64,000 nt of DNA, taken from the NCBI GenBank assembly GCA_003166955.1, contig PMUI01000086.1, forward strand, positions 62,001 to 126,000, in the 5' to 3' direction. Source of the DNA: Acidobacterium sp. Lineage in GTDB: Bacteria; Acidobacteriota; Terriglobia; Terriglobales; Acidobacteriaceae. The position numbers and the translations under genes were made by a program. A model generated the notes under the pieces. The model saw only the letters and a list, made by a program, of their open reading frames with translations. It was not told the DNA's origin and ran no database searches. This document shows, in pieces, positions 52,466-62,259 of the stretch; the stretch's first letter is position 1, and every line of letters begins with the position of its first letter.

Positions 52466-53899
52466 TCAGGAGCAGGGAAGGTCGACGCGAAAAAGGGTGC
52501 GGAAGCCCGCGGGCAGGTTCCTGGTTTCGACGGCGATGCGTCCGCCGTTTTTCTCGACGAGGTCTTTGGCAACCCAGAGGCCGATGCCGGTGCCCACTTC
52601 GCCCTTGGTAGTGAAGAAGGGATCGAAGATGCGGGGAAGGTTCTCGGGCGGGATGCCGGCGCCGCTGTCACGGATGGAGATGGAGGCGATGGCACCGGCG
52701 CGGGCGGTCTCGACCTGGACGCGGCCGCCGGTTTCGGGCAGTGCGTCGCAGGCGTTGGAGACGATGTTGGTGAGAATCTGGCGGAGGTCGTCGGCGGGGA
52801 TGGGCAGGCTGAAGTCAGTCGCGGGGACGACGCTGATCTCCGCACCACGCGTGGAGCAGCGCGGCTCAAACATAGCGATGACGCTGTCGATGATTTCGAG
52901 GACACTGACCGGGCCGGGAGAAGACCGGGAGCGCACGAAGGTGAGGGTGCGTCGGGCGATGGCGCCGAGGCGGGCGAGCTCCTGATCGGCGCGCTGCAGA
53001 TAGTCGCTGGCCTGAGGCGAGAGATGCGGATCGGATCGCGCGAGATAGATCAGGTTGGTGACGGCCTCGAGGGGATTGTTAACCTCATGGGCGATGGTGG
53101 CGGAGAGGCGGCCGATGGCGGCGAGCTTTTCGGAACGGACGAGGGCGGCTTCGGCATTCTTGCGTTCGGTGATGTCGATGGTGACGCCATGCCAGATTTT
53201 GGGGTTCGAGGCGGAGGGGGTGCCGCGGCTCTCGAGCCAGTGGAGATCGCCGTTGGGCCAGCGCACGCGGAACTCTACGCGGAAGCTTTGACCGATGGAG
53301 GTCGCGGCCTCGACGGCGTGCAGAACGCGGTCGCGATCCTCGGCGAGGATGAAGCTGGTCCAGTCATCGGAGACGCTGGTTTCGGAATACGGGCGGCCAA
53401 AGATTTCGGCGCCGCCCTCAGCCCATTCGATGCGGCCCTTGCCCGCATCGTGCATCCACGCAGCGGAGTTGCTGGCCTGCTGGGCTTCCATTAGAGCGTT
53501 GGTGCGCACCCGGAGGGAGGTCAGCGCGGCGCGTAGGTCGCTGCTGGTGATGCGCTGGCGATCGCAAAGGAAGGCGATGATCGTTCCGATGACGAGGATG
53601 ACGATGGTGTAGAGGATCGATTGCGGGTCCAGCGCAATCCAGCTGTTGCGCGCGAGGGCGAGGTGGTTGAAGAAGAGCGCGGTGAGGGCGACCGAAACGA
53701 GGCCGGAACCGAGGCTGGTAAAGATGGTGATGCCGGCGACAAAGACGAAGCTGAGCGCCAGGGGCGTGCCGCGCAGCGCGGGCGTATGCATGCTAGCGGT
53801 GACGCCGACCCAGGGAAGGATCACGGCGGCGATATAGCCACAGATTTGCAGGAGCAAACGCGAGCGGCCCGATGCGCCGGATCGTAAGGAGTGGGTCAA
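52466..53899 (-). CDS. PAS-containing sensor histidine kinase
   Basis: About 477 residues. Four closely spaced N-terminal helices (LLLQICGYIAAVILPWVG to TIVILVIGTIIAFLCD) resemble the DUF4118 sensor module. A PAS domain (about residues 145-250) with WPNGDLHWLESRGTP follows. The HisKA H-box is SATIAHEVNNPLEAVTNL, and the HATPase has N-box TNIVSNACDALPETGG, then DSGAGIPPENLPRIFDPFFT and GTGIGLWVAKDLV. There is no receiver domain and no adjacent response regulator. The start is uncertain: TTG 53899 has GAGG 8 nt upstream; TTG 53983 is an alternative. Confidence 0.88.
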   Translation of the reverse strand: MTHSLRSGASGRSRLLLQICGYIAAVILPWVGVTASMHTPALRGTPLALSFVFVAGITIFTSLGSGLVSVALTALFFNHLALARNSWIALDPQSILYTIVILVIGTIIAFLCDRQRITSSDLRAALTSLRVRTNALMEAQQASNSAAWMHDAGKGRIEWAEGGAEIFGRPYSETSVSDDWTSFILAEDRDRVLHAVEAATSIGQSFRVEFRVRWPNGDLHWLESRGTPSASNPKIWHGVTIDITERKNAEAALVRSEKLAAIGRLSATIAHEVNNPLEAVTNLIYLARSDPHLSPQASDYLQRADQELARLGAIARRTLTFVRSRSSPGPVSVLEIIDSVIAMFEPRCSTRGAEISVVPATDFSLPIPADDLRQILTNIVSNACDALPETGGRVQVETARAGAIASISIRDSGAGIPPENLPRIFDPFFTTKGEVGTGIGLWVAKDLVEKNGGRIAVETRNLPAGFRTLFRVDLPCS

Positions 53900-54033
53900 A
53901 ATTGCGGCCTCGTGCAACGGATCGCGCGTCCGTAGGATCGGGAACCGGGGCAGCCGGCGGCGATGTGAAGACAGGATACACAAGTAGTAATGGGGTGGGG
54001 CGGAAAGGAATCAGACAAGAGACGCCGCGCTGG

Positions 54034-56337
54034 TCAGGCCGGGCTGCGTTCTTCACGCAGGCGGAGCCAGCAGTAGAGCGGCCAGGCGTGGGCGTGCGCG
54101 CACCAGGGAATCATCTGGGAGAGGCCGGTGGTGGGCAGCAGTGAGGAGTCGAGAGAATCGGAGGCTGACCAGAGGCCGGTCCAGTAGTTGGGGAAGGTGC
54201 GCGCGTAGTTGGCGAAGGTCATGCGGTGGAGAAGAGCTTCGGCGGTGGCGCGGTCGAAGGTGGCGACGCCAAGAATGACGGGGCCGTGGAGTGCGTACCA
54301 GAAGCCGCCGTTTTCGCGCGAGCCCTGGGGAGTGCCGGGCTGGACCGCGGGCGTTTCGATTTGGCGCGGGCCGAGGGCTTCGCCGGTGAGGAGGCGATGG
54401 TCGAGCTCGGCATAGAGGCGGCGCTTGCGGTCGGTTGGGATGTCGGGGTTGAGGAGGGTGAAGCCCTGGGGCTCGAGCCACATTTCTTTTTCGCCGAGGG
54501 GCTCGTTGTACCAGGCCCAGGCGCGGCGCGGGAAGGCGCGGTCGCCGAGGTCGCGCATGAAGGCCTCGTGGAGCTGGGTGCGGTATTCGCGCATGGCGGC
54601 GGCGAGGTCGGCGGCGTCGGGGCTTTGCGCTGCGTCGAGCATCGCAGCCAGATCGCCGAGGATGACGATGGCCATCGCGGAGTTCATGTGGCTTTCGGAG
54701 ACGACGAAGACGTCGTTGTAGGGATGCGCGGAGGGCCACCAGCCGAACATGTCGTTCCAGTCGGAGTTCCAGCGGAGGATGATGCCGTGCGGGCCGACTC
54801 CGACGCGATCGCGGAGGAAGAGGAAGGCCTGGCGGACGTGGGCGAGGCCGGTGTCCCGGCCGGAATTTTCGAGCGGGTAGTAGCCGATGGGTTCGGTGAG
54901 GATGGTGTGGTCGCGGGTGACGCGGAGATATTCGGCGAGGAGGAGGAAGAGGTAGAGCTGCTGATCGCTGGTTTGCTGCGCACCGGAGGGCGACCAGCCG
55001 AAGCCGCCGTCGTTGAGCAGGATGTTGCCGTCGGGGAGGGTGCGCTTCATGATGAAGCGCAGGGTGGAGCGGGCGATGGCGGGGTTGGTGTGGCAGAAGG
55101 GCAGCGCGTGCTGGGCCTGGTCGCGCATGGAGCCGACCATGCCCCAGGTGTAGTCGTAGTCGGTGCCCTGGGGGATGATGGTTTCGTCGTAGTACTCGCG
55201 CCAGATGGCCATCTGTTCGAGGGTGGCGGCGTTCCAGCGCATTTCGCGGCGGAGGGCCGGGTCGGTTTCGTTGGTGAAGGCGGGGATTTTTTCGCGCCAT
55301 GCTGGGGCAAAGGCGGAGGCGTTGCGGTCGAGGGTGCTGTGTGACGGCGGGAGCTGGGAGGCCAGAGCTGGAATTTCGGAGCGCTCGCGGGTGTAGCCGA
55401 TAACGAAGGCGAGGTCGCGGACTTCGCCGGGCTGGAGATCGCCGGACCATTTTGCTCCGAGCCAGGTGCCGGGGGCCGAGGAGTCGGAGTTGGAGACCGA
55501 GGTCTGGGTATTTGTATCTATGGGCTGAACAAATAGCGCCGGAGGGAACTGCTCGAGGCGGGACATCTGGCCGGCAGGGGGAAAGGCGAGCTTGCTTTTG
55601 GGGTTCGGGGTGAAGCGGACGAGGAGGGCGCGGCCGGCTTTTTCGGCGGCTTGCGACGAATAGGAGACTTCGTGCTGGTCGTTGTCCCAGGCAGCGAAGA
55701 TCGGCTGATATCGGGCGAGCATGGATTCGATATACGCGAGGTGCAGCGGATCGCTTCCGGTGTTGCGGAGGCGGACTTCGACGAGGAAGGCGGAGCTGCC
55801 CTGGTGGAGTTTGGCCGAGGGAGCGACAGAGATGCGGCGAGTGATGGAGAGCGCGGGGGTGACGGCGTATTCATAGCGAGCGAATCCGACGCCGAAGATC
55901 TTGTTGGCGGCGAGAGCGGCGGGGGAGTCGAGGCCGGTGAGGGGGTAATTTGTACTGTTGACTGTTACAGAAGCCTGGTAAGCGCCGGCGAAGTTGAGCG
56001 GGCGGGGAGCCGGGTCCTGATTCATGCGGCCCCAGGCTCGTTCGCCGGTGAGAAGCTGCAATGATCCGCTGGCGTGAGTGAAGAGGGTGAGGCGGTAGTT
56101 GCCGAGGAGGAAGTAAGGATCGTCGGGGAGCATCGGCGCGTGGTCGTAGACGGGGCTCGAGGGGAAGCGCAGCGGTCCGGTGTAGCGAAAGGCGGGGAGG
56201 CCGAAGTCGTCGTCGATCCACTGGCCGAGTGAGGAGGATTCCGCGGCGGCGGAGAGGGATGAAGGCAGGAGCGAAGCGGCGGTGGCGGCACTGGCTGCGG
56301 CAAGGAATTCGCGGCGGGTGAGGTCGTTGGATGTCAT
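54034..56337 (-). CDS. Tat-exported GH94-like (alpha/alpha)6 glycoside hydrolase/phosphorylase
   Basis: A 767-residue protein with a Tat signal (TRREFLAAASAATAASLLPS). An N-terminal beta-sandwich carries two-strand repeats, and an (alpha/alpha)6 barrel contains WGMVGSMRDQAQHAL, LNDGGFGWSPSG and RWNSDWNDMFGWWP. The DWND stretch is where GH94 phosphorylases hold their catalytic Asp. Tat export means it folds before secretion. Whether it phosphorolyses or hydrolyses, and which glucan, is not clear. ATG 56337 gives the Tat motif at the very start; the longer frame has no support. Confidence 0.8.
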   Translation of the reverse strand: MTSNDLTRREFLAAASAATAASLLPSSLSAAAESSSLGQWIDDDFGLPAFRYTGPLRFPSSPVYDHAPMLPDDPYFLLGNYRLTLFTHASGSLQLLTGERAWGRMNQDPAPRPLNFAGAYQASVTVNSTNYPLTGLDSPAALAANKIFGVGFARYEYAVTPALSITRRISVAPSAKLHQGSSAFLVEVRLRNTGSDPLHLAYIESMLARYQPIFAAWDNDQHEVSYSSQAAEKAGRALLVRFTPNPKSKLAFPPAGQMSRLEQFPPALFVQPIDTNTQTSVSNSDSSAPGTWLGAKWSGDLQPGEVRDLAFVIGYTRERSEIPALASQLPPSHSTLDRNASAFAPAWREKIPAFTNETDPALRREMRWNAATLEQMAIWREYYDETIIPQGTDYDYTWGMVGSMRDQAQHALPFCHTNPAIARSTLRFIMKRTLPDGNILLNDGGFGWSPSGAQQTSDQQLYLFLLLAEYLRVTRDHTILTEPIGYYPLENSGRDTGLAHVRQAFLFLRDRVGVGPHGIILRWNSDWNDMFGWWPSAHPYNDVFVVSESHMNSAMAIVILGDLAAMLDAAQSPDAADLAAAMREYRTQLHEAFMRDLGDRAFPRRAWAWYNEPLGEKEMWLEPQGFTLLNPDIPTDRKRRLYAELDHRLLTGEALGPRQIETPAVQPGTPQGSRENGGFWYALHGPVILGVATFDRATAEALLHRMTFANYARTFPNYWTGLWSASDSLDSSLLPTTGLSQMIPWCAHAHAWPLYCWLRLREERSPA

Positions 56338-56634
56338 GAAGGCCTCGGATGGACTGTAAGGGAGGAATTCTAGCAGCGGGGCGCGAGGCGTGCGGGAAAT
56401 GGCCCGGGATGGTCCGCACAGTGCTATTACGGGCGTAATCGAATTTGATGTTATCGAGGACATCCACCAGGCCGTCGCGGATTGGGGCAACAGGGTCGCT
56501 TTGGGCATCGCTTGCGATGGCCTGAGGCGGGCCCTGTTTGTTTGGAAGTGGTTTGGGAGTCTTTTTGCGCGCGGGCTCATCGAAGTGGGTTGGAGGGCGA
56601 GTCTTGCCTTCTATTTCATGAGGAGAGGTACGCA
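56338..56634. other. Divergent intergenic region, no gene seen
   Basis: About 297 bp between the GH94-like gene (minus) and the quinone oxidoreductase-like gene (plus). Open frames here have no family features. It should hold both promoters, but no -35/-10 pair stands out. Confidence 0.4.
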
Positions 56635-57624
56635 ATGCCGAAGATTGTGCGCTTTTATGAATTGGGTGGGCCGGAGAAGCTAAAGTTGGAGGATGCGCCG
56701 ACGCAGGAGCCGAAGGAAGGTGAGGTGAAGCTGCGGGTACAGGCGACGGGTTTGAATCGCGCGGAGCTCCTGTACATGGCGGGCCGCTATTTTGAGCAGC
56801 CAAAGCCGCCGTCGCGTATTGGGTATGAGGCGGCGGGCGTGGTGGAAGCGGTGGGCGCGGGCGTTGACAAGAGCCTCGTGGGGAAGAAGGTCGCGACGGT
56901 GCCTGGGTATTCGATGAATCAGTTCGGCGTGCTGGGCGAGGAGGCGGTGGTGCCGGCGACGGTACTGGGTGAGTATCCCGAGAAGCTGTCGCCTGCTGAG
57001 GGGGCCGCGATCTGGATGCAGTATCTGACGGCGTGGGGCGCGCTGGTGCATTACGGCAAAGTGACGGCGGGAGATTTTGCGCTGCTGCCGGCGGCGTCAA
57101 GCAGCGTGGGGCTTGCGGCGATCCAGATTGTGAAGGACGCGGGCGGGAAGTCGATTGCGGCGACGCGGACTTCGAAGAAGAAGAAAGAGCTGCTGGAGCT
57201 GGGCGCTGATTATGTGATCGCGACGGAGGAGGAAGATTTGCCGGCGCGGGTGCAGGAGATCACGGACGGCAAAGGCGCGCGGGTGATTTTCGATCCGGTG
57301 GCGGGGCCGTTTGTGGAGAAGCTGGCGGAGGCGGCGGCACCGGGCGGAATCATTTTCGAGTATGGCGGATTGTCGATGCAGCCGACGCCGTTTCCGACGC
57401 GGGCGGCGATGAGCAAGGGGATCTCGCTGCGCGGGTATTCGCTGATGGAGTTTCGCGCGAGGCCGGAGATTGTGGAGGGCGCGAAGAAGTACGTCTACGA
57501 CCGGCTGGCGGACGGGCGGTTCAAGCTGAAGATCGCGAAGACGTTTCCGCTGGCGCAGTTCCGGGAGGCTTACGAGTATCTGGAGTCGAACGCGCAGGTA
57601 GGGAAGGTTGTGATCACGGTATAG
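56635..57624 (+). CDS. Quinone oxidoreductase-like MDR protein (zinc-free)
   Basis: A 329-residue medium-chain reductase: PKIVRFYELGGPEKLKLEDA, LNRAELLYMAGRYFEQPKPP, PSRIGYEAAGVVEAVGAGVD, and the nucleotide loop LLPAASSSVGLAAIQIVKDA. The zinc ligands of alcohol dehydrogenases are absent, as in NADPH:quinone reductases and crotonyl-CoA reductase relatives. ATG 56635 has AGGAGAGG 6 bp upstream. Confidence 0.9.
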   Translation: MPKIVRFYELGGPEKLKLEDAPTQEPKEGEVKLRVQATGLNRAELLYMAGRYFEQPKPPSRIGYEAAGVVEAVGAGVDKSLVGKKVATVPGYSMNQFGVLGEEAVVPATVLGEYPEKLSPAEGAAIWMQYLTAWGALVHYGKVTAGDFALLPAASSSVGLAAIQIVKDAGGKSIAATRTSKKKKELLELGADYVIATEEEDLPARVQEITDGKGARVIFDPVAGPFVEKLAEAAAPGGIIFEYGGLSMQPTPFPTRAAMSKGISLRGYSLMEFRARPEIVEGAKKYVYDRLADGRFKLKIAKTFPLAQFREAYEYLESNAQVGKVVITV

Positions 57625-57666
57625 GTGGCGGCCGCGTCATCAAGCGGATTACTGATTTTGCTGGTC

Positions 57667-58452
57667 CTATTGCTGGATGATTTTGTAATCCGCGGGGATC
57701 TGGAAGAGGTCGGGCGAAGGCTCGTCGCGGCTGATAGCTTTCATTTCCGTTGTGTATCTGTTGCCGCTGCGCGGATCGATGCTTTTCGAAAGAACCCCGA
57801 TCCCGAGTTCGCGCGAGAACCAGGTTTCATGGATGACGGTGATGTCGCGGTCATTGCCCTGTCTACCTGCGGGAATGACCTGGGTGATGCGGGTGCCTTC
57901 GACGTAGAGGCCTTCCATGGTCTGCGGGGGGAGCTTCTCCACCGCGGGTCGGGGGAGCGGGGCGGGGTAAACCGGCGGCGAGGAGTCGGATGCCGCGGGG
58001 CTGCCGGAGACGGTGCCTGGCGCGCTGGTGGGCTGCGGCAGCGGGGCAACGGGGTGGATCGTGGCGACGTGCGCGGTCTTCATGCGGGGGATTATGAAAA
58101 TCTTCTGCCCGGTAACGGGATCGAAGATGGTGACGCTGATCGGCTCTGCGGGATTCTGACCGGTAGCTTCGTCTCCTGGCGGATAAATCTCCATGCGGGT
58201 GCGGCCCTGGGAGTCGCGCGCACCGAATTCCCTATGCATGTCGGTGACGGTGGTGCCGTCGGCCAAGGCCTGCAAGCGCGTGGTGATGTACTGAGCGCTG
58301 TAGGGAAGGTTGGGCGTTCCGCGCGTCACGCCGGCACTGCGGCTGCCAACGAAAAATCCGGCACCTTCCTGGCAAACGGCGACGGGAGTTAGCAGTGCCA
58401 GAGAAAAGGCAGAGATAGAAAGAAACGCAGGCGAGAAACGCTGGAGTAACAT
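57667..58452 (-). CDS. Secreted hypothetical protein
   Basis: A 261-residue protein with a signal peptide (FLSISAFSLALLTPVAVC, cleaved near CQEGA; the Cys could also be a lipobox residue). A folded N-terminal part has YSAQYITTRLQALADGTTVT and DSQGRTRMEIYPPG. A Pro-rich linker (PAPLPRPAVEKLPPQT) and a C-terminal part with ITQVIPAGRQGNDRDI and ELGIGVLSKSIDPRSGNRYT follow. The pattern recurs in acidobacterial secreted proteins of unknown function. Confidence 0.7.
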   Translation of the reverse strand: MLLQRFSPAFLSISAFSLALLTPVAVCQEGAGFFVGSRSAGVTRGTPNLPYSAQYITTRLQALADGTTVTDMHREFGARDSQGRTRMEIYPPGDEATGQNPAEPISVTIFDPVTGQKIFIIPRMKTAHVATIHPVAPLPQPTSAPGTVSGSPAASDSSPPVYPAPLPRPAVEKLPPQTMEGLYVEGTRITQVIPAGRQGNDRDITVIHETWFSRELGIGVLSKSIDPRSGNRYTTEMKAISRDEPSPDLFQIPADYKIIQQ

Positions 58453-58550
58453 GCGAACTTCTCCTCAAGCGGCACGGACAGTATCCCGCAAAGGGAGAAA
58501 GACAGCAAGACTATTACTGCAACCTATATCTGTGCGAAAGACTGCGGCGG

Positions 58551-59561
58551 TCAGGAACCCACGGATTGCCACTGGCCGGATTGCGCGGACTGGAAGATGG
58601 CGTCGATGACGGCCATGTTGGCGATGCCTTCTTCGAGGGAGACGGGGACGGGGGTGCCTTCAAGAATGGCGCGGGAGAAGGCGTCGCCCTGGAGTGTGTA
58701 TTGATCGGTGGTGGGGAAGGTTTCGGTGGAGATGCCGGAGCCGAAGAGGTCGCGGCCGTCGTCGATGAAGAGGCGCGTGGGGCGGTCGGGTGGGGCGTTG
58801 AAGGGGATCTCGACTTCGATGCGGCCTTTGGTGCCGTAAAACTGCACGCGCTGGTACGGGACAAGCTGCGTGCTGCACGTGAAGATGGCGTGGCCCTGGG
58901 GGAAGTCGAGGAGCGCGGAAGTGAGGCGGTCGGTTTGGAGTTGCGGGTCGCGGTCGATGAGGCCGCAGACGCGGGTGGGCTCCTGGGCGAAGGCGAAGCG
59001 CGCGGAGTGGATGCAGTAGCAGCCGATGTCGTAGAGGGCGCCGCCGCCGGTTTCGGAGATGTTGCGGATGTTGGCGGGGTCGGCGTTGAAGTAGCTGAAG
59101 AACGCAGCAATGGAGCGGAGTGTGCCGATGCGGCCTTCGTCGAGGAGCGCGCGGAGGCGGAGCCATTGCGGGTGGCAGCGGATCATGAAGGCTTCGCCGA
59201 TGAGGACGCCGGTGTGGTCGCGTACGGCGAGGAGGGACTCGGCTTCGGCTCGGTTCATGCTGAGGGGCTTTTCGCAGAGGACGTGCTTGCCGGCTTCAGC
59301 GGCTCGGAGGGTCCAGGGGATGTGGAGCTGGTTGGGGAGCGGGTTGTAGATGGCGTCGATGTTGGGGTCGGCGAGGAGTTCTTCGTAGGAGCCGTAGGCT
59401 TTGGGGATGTCGAGTTGGGCGGCGATGGTGCGGGCTTTGGCGAGGTCGCGCGAGGCGATGGCGGCGATGGTGGAGAGCTGTCCTTGCTGCATGGCGGGGA
59501 TGACTTTTTTGACACCGATGTTGGCGGTGGAGAGGACACCCCAGCGGACTTTGTTATTCAT
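58551..59561 (-). CDS. Gfo/Idh/MocA family oxidoreductase
   Basis: A 336-residue NAD(P)-dependent sugar-type dehydrogenase. The N-terminal Rossmann motif is VRWGVLSTANIGVKKVIPAM, the EKPLSM motif carries the conserved Lys, and the C-terminal domain has GGGALYDIGCYCIHSARF with the usual Asp/His active-site layout. The substrate is unknown; relatives act on inositol, glucose-fructose or aldose. It lies 164 bp from the VWFA gene on the other strand. Confidence 0.9.
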   Translation of the reverse strand: MNNKVRWGVLSTANIGVKKVIPAMQQGQLSTIAAIASRDLAKARTIAAQLDIPKAYGSYEELLADPNIDAIYNPLPNQLHIPWTLRAAEAGKHVLCEKPLSMNRAEAESLLAVRDHTGVLIGEAFMIRCHPQWLRLRALLDEGRIGTLRSIAAFFSYFNADPANIRNISETGGGALYDIGCYCIHSARFAFAQEPTRVCGLIDRDPQLQTDRLTSALLDFPQGHAIFTCSTQLVPYQRVQFYGTKGRIEVEIPFNAPPDRPTRLFIDDGRDLFGSGISTETFPTTDQYTLQGDAFSRAILEGTPVPVSLEEGIANMAVIDAIFQSAQSGQWQSVGS

Positions 59562-59577
59562 GGAGAAATGATAGCGA

Positions 59578-59655
59578 GTTGTGGGGAGGAGGAGGCAGGA
59601 GAGGGGAGCAGGGAGCTGGTAGCCGGGAGCCAGGAGCTGGGAGCGAGAAGCGGGT
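59578..59655. repeat. Low-complexity GGGAGCAGGGAGC-type repeat tract
   Basis: Imperfect units GGAGGAGGAGGCAGGAG, GGGAGCAGGGAGCTGG and GGGAGCCAGGAGCTGGGAGC fill the region between the divergent Gfo/Idh/MocA and VWFA genes. It is the same style of repeat as inside the gene at 44493-45182. Confidence 0.6.
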
Positions 59656-59724
59656 CTAAAGTTGGGGGATAGCCGTCTTGAGGGCAGCGACGGTTGTACG
59701 AATCCCCAGGGCCGAGGTTTTTTG

Positions 59725-61341
59725 ATGAGATGCGTTCGAATGCTGCCTTCCGCGGCTTTTCTGCTGCTGGTGCTTTGTGTGTGTGGGGCGATGGCGCGGG
59801 GTCAACAGCAGAGCACTGCGCAGGCGCCGACCTTTCAAGTGACTTCGAAGCTGGTGTTTCTGGATGTGACGGTGCTGGATAAGAAGGGCCGGCCGGTGGT
59901 GACGGGGCTGACGAAGGACGATTTCCTGATCACGGAGGACAAGCGGCCGCAGCGGATTTTTTCGTTCGAGGCGCCGGACGCGCACACGCTGGCTCCGACG
60001 GCGCGCGATGAGAATCCGGACGGCAAAGCTCCGGTGACGATTCTTGTGCTCGACGAGCTGAACTCGGCGTGGCAGGACTTCGCGTATATCCGCTGGGAGG
60101 CGAAGCGTTATCTGGATTCGCAGCCGAAGGAGTTGCGGTCGCTGACGGAGCTGATGGTGGTGGGGAATCAGTCCCTGGAACTGGTGGAGGGCTATACACG
60201 CGATCGCGACGAGCTGCTGAGGGCCTTGGCTCACATACCGCCGTCGTTGCCGTACAAGCAGATGAATGCTTCGTTCGTGGGGGAGAGAATCCAGCAATCC
60301 TTCGACGCGCTGGAGCAGATTGCGCTGGAGAACCAGGGGATTCAGGGACGGAAGAATATTCTGTGGCTCGGTCACGGAGGTCCCGGGATCAATACGGGGT
60401 TTCTTCCAGCGGGCATCTCCACTCCGTTGCTGCAATACGCGCATTCGGTGACGAACATGCTGGTGGACGCGCGCATCACGCTGTTCGTGATGTATCCGGG
60501 GCTCTCCGTCCACCAATCGTCTTTCACAGTGAGCACGATGGACTCGGTGGTGGATCCGGGAAACAACGATTTGTTTGGACCAAACGGGGACATCAACTTT
60601 GGCGTTTTCGCGGACGAGACAGGCGGCAAACTGTTTTTCAATCGCAACGATGTGGATGGCGAGATGCGGGAAGCGGAACGGATCGGGTCAGAGTATTACA
60701 CGCTGACGTATCAGCCGCATGGGGGCGACGACGACGGGCGATTCAGGCGAATTCGCATCACGATGCTTGATCCCAATCTGCGCGCAGTGACGAAGATTGG
60801 TTATTACGCACCGGACCCGAAGGCGGGGGCGGATCCTCTGCAGCAGAGAATACAAAGCCTGATGGAAGCGGTGCAGGCCAGAGTGCCGTTTGACGCGCTG
60901 CATTTATCTTTGAGCGACGTGTTGCGGCATCCGGATGCGCAGACGGCGGAGGTGATTCTGCAGGTGGCTCCGAAAGAACTGCACTGGCTGCCCGAGGATG
61001 AGGGGAAGAGTTACGCCAGGCTGCTGGTGAGCATAGCGGCGCTCAATGGGCGCAGGGACATCGTGCGCATGAGGGCGCTGACGGAGACGTTCACGGCTGT
61101 TACGCAGGACACTTCGCTGATCGACCAGCAATTACCGCTGACGATCGACGTTACGATTTCCACATCGAAGAAGACGCAGAGTATCCGCATTGCTGTAGAG
61201 ACGGAGAAGGGCGGGCGCGTGGGGGCTGTGGAGGTGAACCGCGCCAGGCTTGAGGCAGCGCCTGCGGCGCCGACGCCGGAGCCGCATCTGGCAGCGCCGC
61301 GTCAGGGCGGAAGAATGGCTGCGACGCAACCGCCGCGGTAG
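59725..61341 (+). CDS. Secreted VWFA-related domain protein (acidobacterial type)
   Basis: A 538-residue protein with a signal peptide (MRCVRMLPSAAFLLLVLCVC). It begins its mature part with VTSKLVFLDVTVLDKKGRPV, VTGLTKDDFLITEDKRPQRI and the VWA-like FTILVLDELN-type strand (TILVLDELNSAWQD). This is the VWFA-related domain (TIGR03436) expanded in Acidobacteriota. The C-terminal half has DALHLSLSDVLRHP and further beta strands. The role is unknown; protein-protein contacts are assumed. ATG 59725 is chosen because it starts the signal peptide. Confidence 0.9.
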   Translation: MRCVRMLPSAAFLLLVLCVCGAMARGQQQSTAQAPTFQVTSKLVFLDVTVLDKKGRPVVTGLTKDDFLITEDKRPQRIFSFEAPDAHTLAPTARDENPDGKAPVTILVLDELNSAWQDFAYIRWEAKRYLDSQPKELRSLTELMVVGNQSLELVEGYTRDRDELLRALAHIPPSLPYKQMNASFVGERIQQSFDALEQIALENQGIQGRKNILWLGHGGPGINTGFLPAGISTPLLQYAHSVTNMLVDARITLFVMYPGLSVHQSSFTVSTMDSVVDPGNNDLFGPNGDINFGVFADETGGKLFFNRNDVDGEMREAERIGSEYYTLTYQPHGGDDDGRFRRIRITMLDPNLRAVTKIGYYAPDPKAGADPLQQRIQSLMEAVQARVPFDALHLSLSDVLRHPDAQTAEVILQVAPKELHWLPEDEGKSYARLLVSIAALNGRRDIVRMRALTETFTAVTQDTSLIDQQLPLTIDVTISTSKKTQSIRIAVETEKGGRVGAVEVNRARLEAAPAAPTPEPHLAAPRQGGRMAATQPPR

Positions 61342-61433
61342 GGATGCACGAGAACAACCCACACGGCGCGAACAGGCACTCCGGATGATGGTTCGGGGCG
61401 GGGCACGCCGCTCAGAATGACAACTTGCAAAGT

Positions 61434-62114
61434 TTAGACGCCGGCCTGGGTCATCATTTCTTTAATGCTGGCGCGCCAGCGCTGGAGCTCGACGCGGTCG
61501 CCGAGTTTGAGCTGCTGCGCGGCTTCCTGCAGCGTGATGCGGCGCGAGTAGAGCTCGTCGGTGACACGGTCGGCGAGGTCGGGAAGGAAGAGGGACTTGC
61601 CGCCGCGCTGCTGGATGGTTTCCGGCATGGAGCTGGACTGGTAGAGTTCGAACTTGCTGACGTCGCCGAAATAGCCGTTGCGGACGACGTGGACGACCGT
61701 GCCGGGCATGGCTTCGAGATAGCTGTTGAGCAGCTCGAGCGAGTCGCGCTGGCGGTTGATGACCCAGAGTGTGATGAGGGGGCGGGCGAGTTCCTTGAGC
61801 GCGTCGAGCAGGATGGCACCGTGGACACGCACCGCGTCGTTGTTGCGCGCCGGTGTATTGACGACGACGGCTTTGAAGGGGTTAGCGTCGCAGGTGTTGA
61901 CGAGGTTAATCCAGCCGTCGATCTCGTCAAGGCTCGCGACCTCGCCTTCGACATTGCGGCGGTAGGCCTTCCAGACATCGGGGTTGGTGGTATCGGCTTC
62001 AAGGAGCCGGACGTAGCGGTGCTCCGCGGTGAAGTAATCGAGGACAGCCATAGCGGTGAGCGATTTGCCGACACCTCCTTTGCTGCCACTGACGAAGACG
62101 ATGGGTTGGTTCAT
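61434..62114 (-). CDS. ParA/MinD-like P-loop ATPase (orphan)
   Basis: A 226-residue protein with the deviant Walker A VSGSKGGVGKSLTAMAVLDY, an ARNNDAVRVHGAILLDAL segment and LWVINRQRDSLELL. It belongs to the ParA/MinD/CobQ-like group. There is no ParB or plasmid replication gene next to it, so a role in local positioning or in a transfer function is possible. The C-terminal part LQEAAQQLKLGDRVELQRWR is helical. Confidence 0.82.
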   Translation of the reverse strand: MNQPIVFVSGSKGGVGKSLTAMAVLDYFTAEHRYVRLLEADTTNPDVWKAYRRNVEGEVASLDEIDGWINLVNTCDANPFKAVVVNTPARNNDAVRVHGAILLDALKELARPLITLWVINRQRDSLELLNSYLEAMPGTVVHVVRNGYFGDVSKFELYQSSSMPETIQQRGGKSLFLPDLADRVTDELYSRRITLQEAAQQLKLGDRVELQRWRASIKEMMTQAGV

Positions 62115-62259
62115 GGAAAGGTCCTACATCTGAATTGGAGGGTGAAGGTTTTCGTGGGAGACCCCAGCCCTTCGAGAGTACACGGGAGGGGCGGATGGGG
62201 CAACCAAGAGTGCACAGTGATGAGTGCGGATGGAGTGGACCAGAGGTGGAAGCCCGGAA

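Noticed and set aside
52307-53494. Plus-strand frame of 395 codons over the histidine kinase
   Set aside because: Antisense of a kinase with all H, N and G boxes; Gly/Asp/Glu bias is typical of shadow frames.
54053-55450. Long minus-strand frame rich in Arg and His inside the GH94-like gene
   Set aside because: It is a shifted frame of the same strand; the reading with Tat signal and barrel motifs is the real one.
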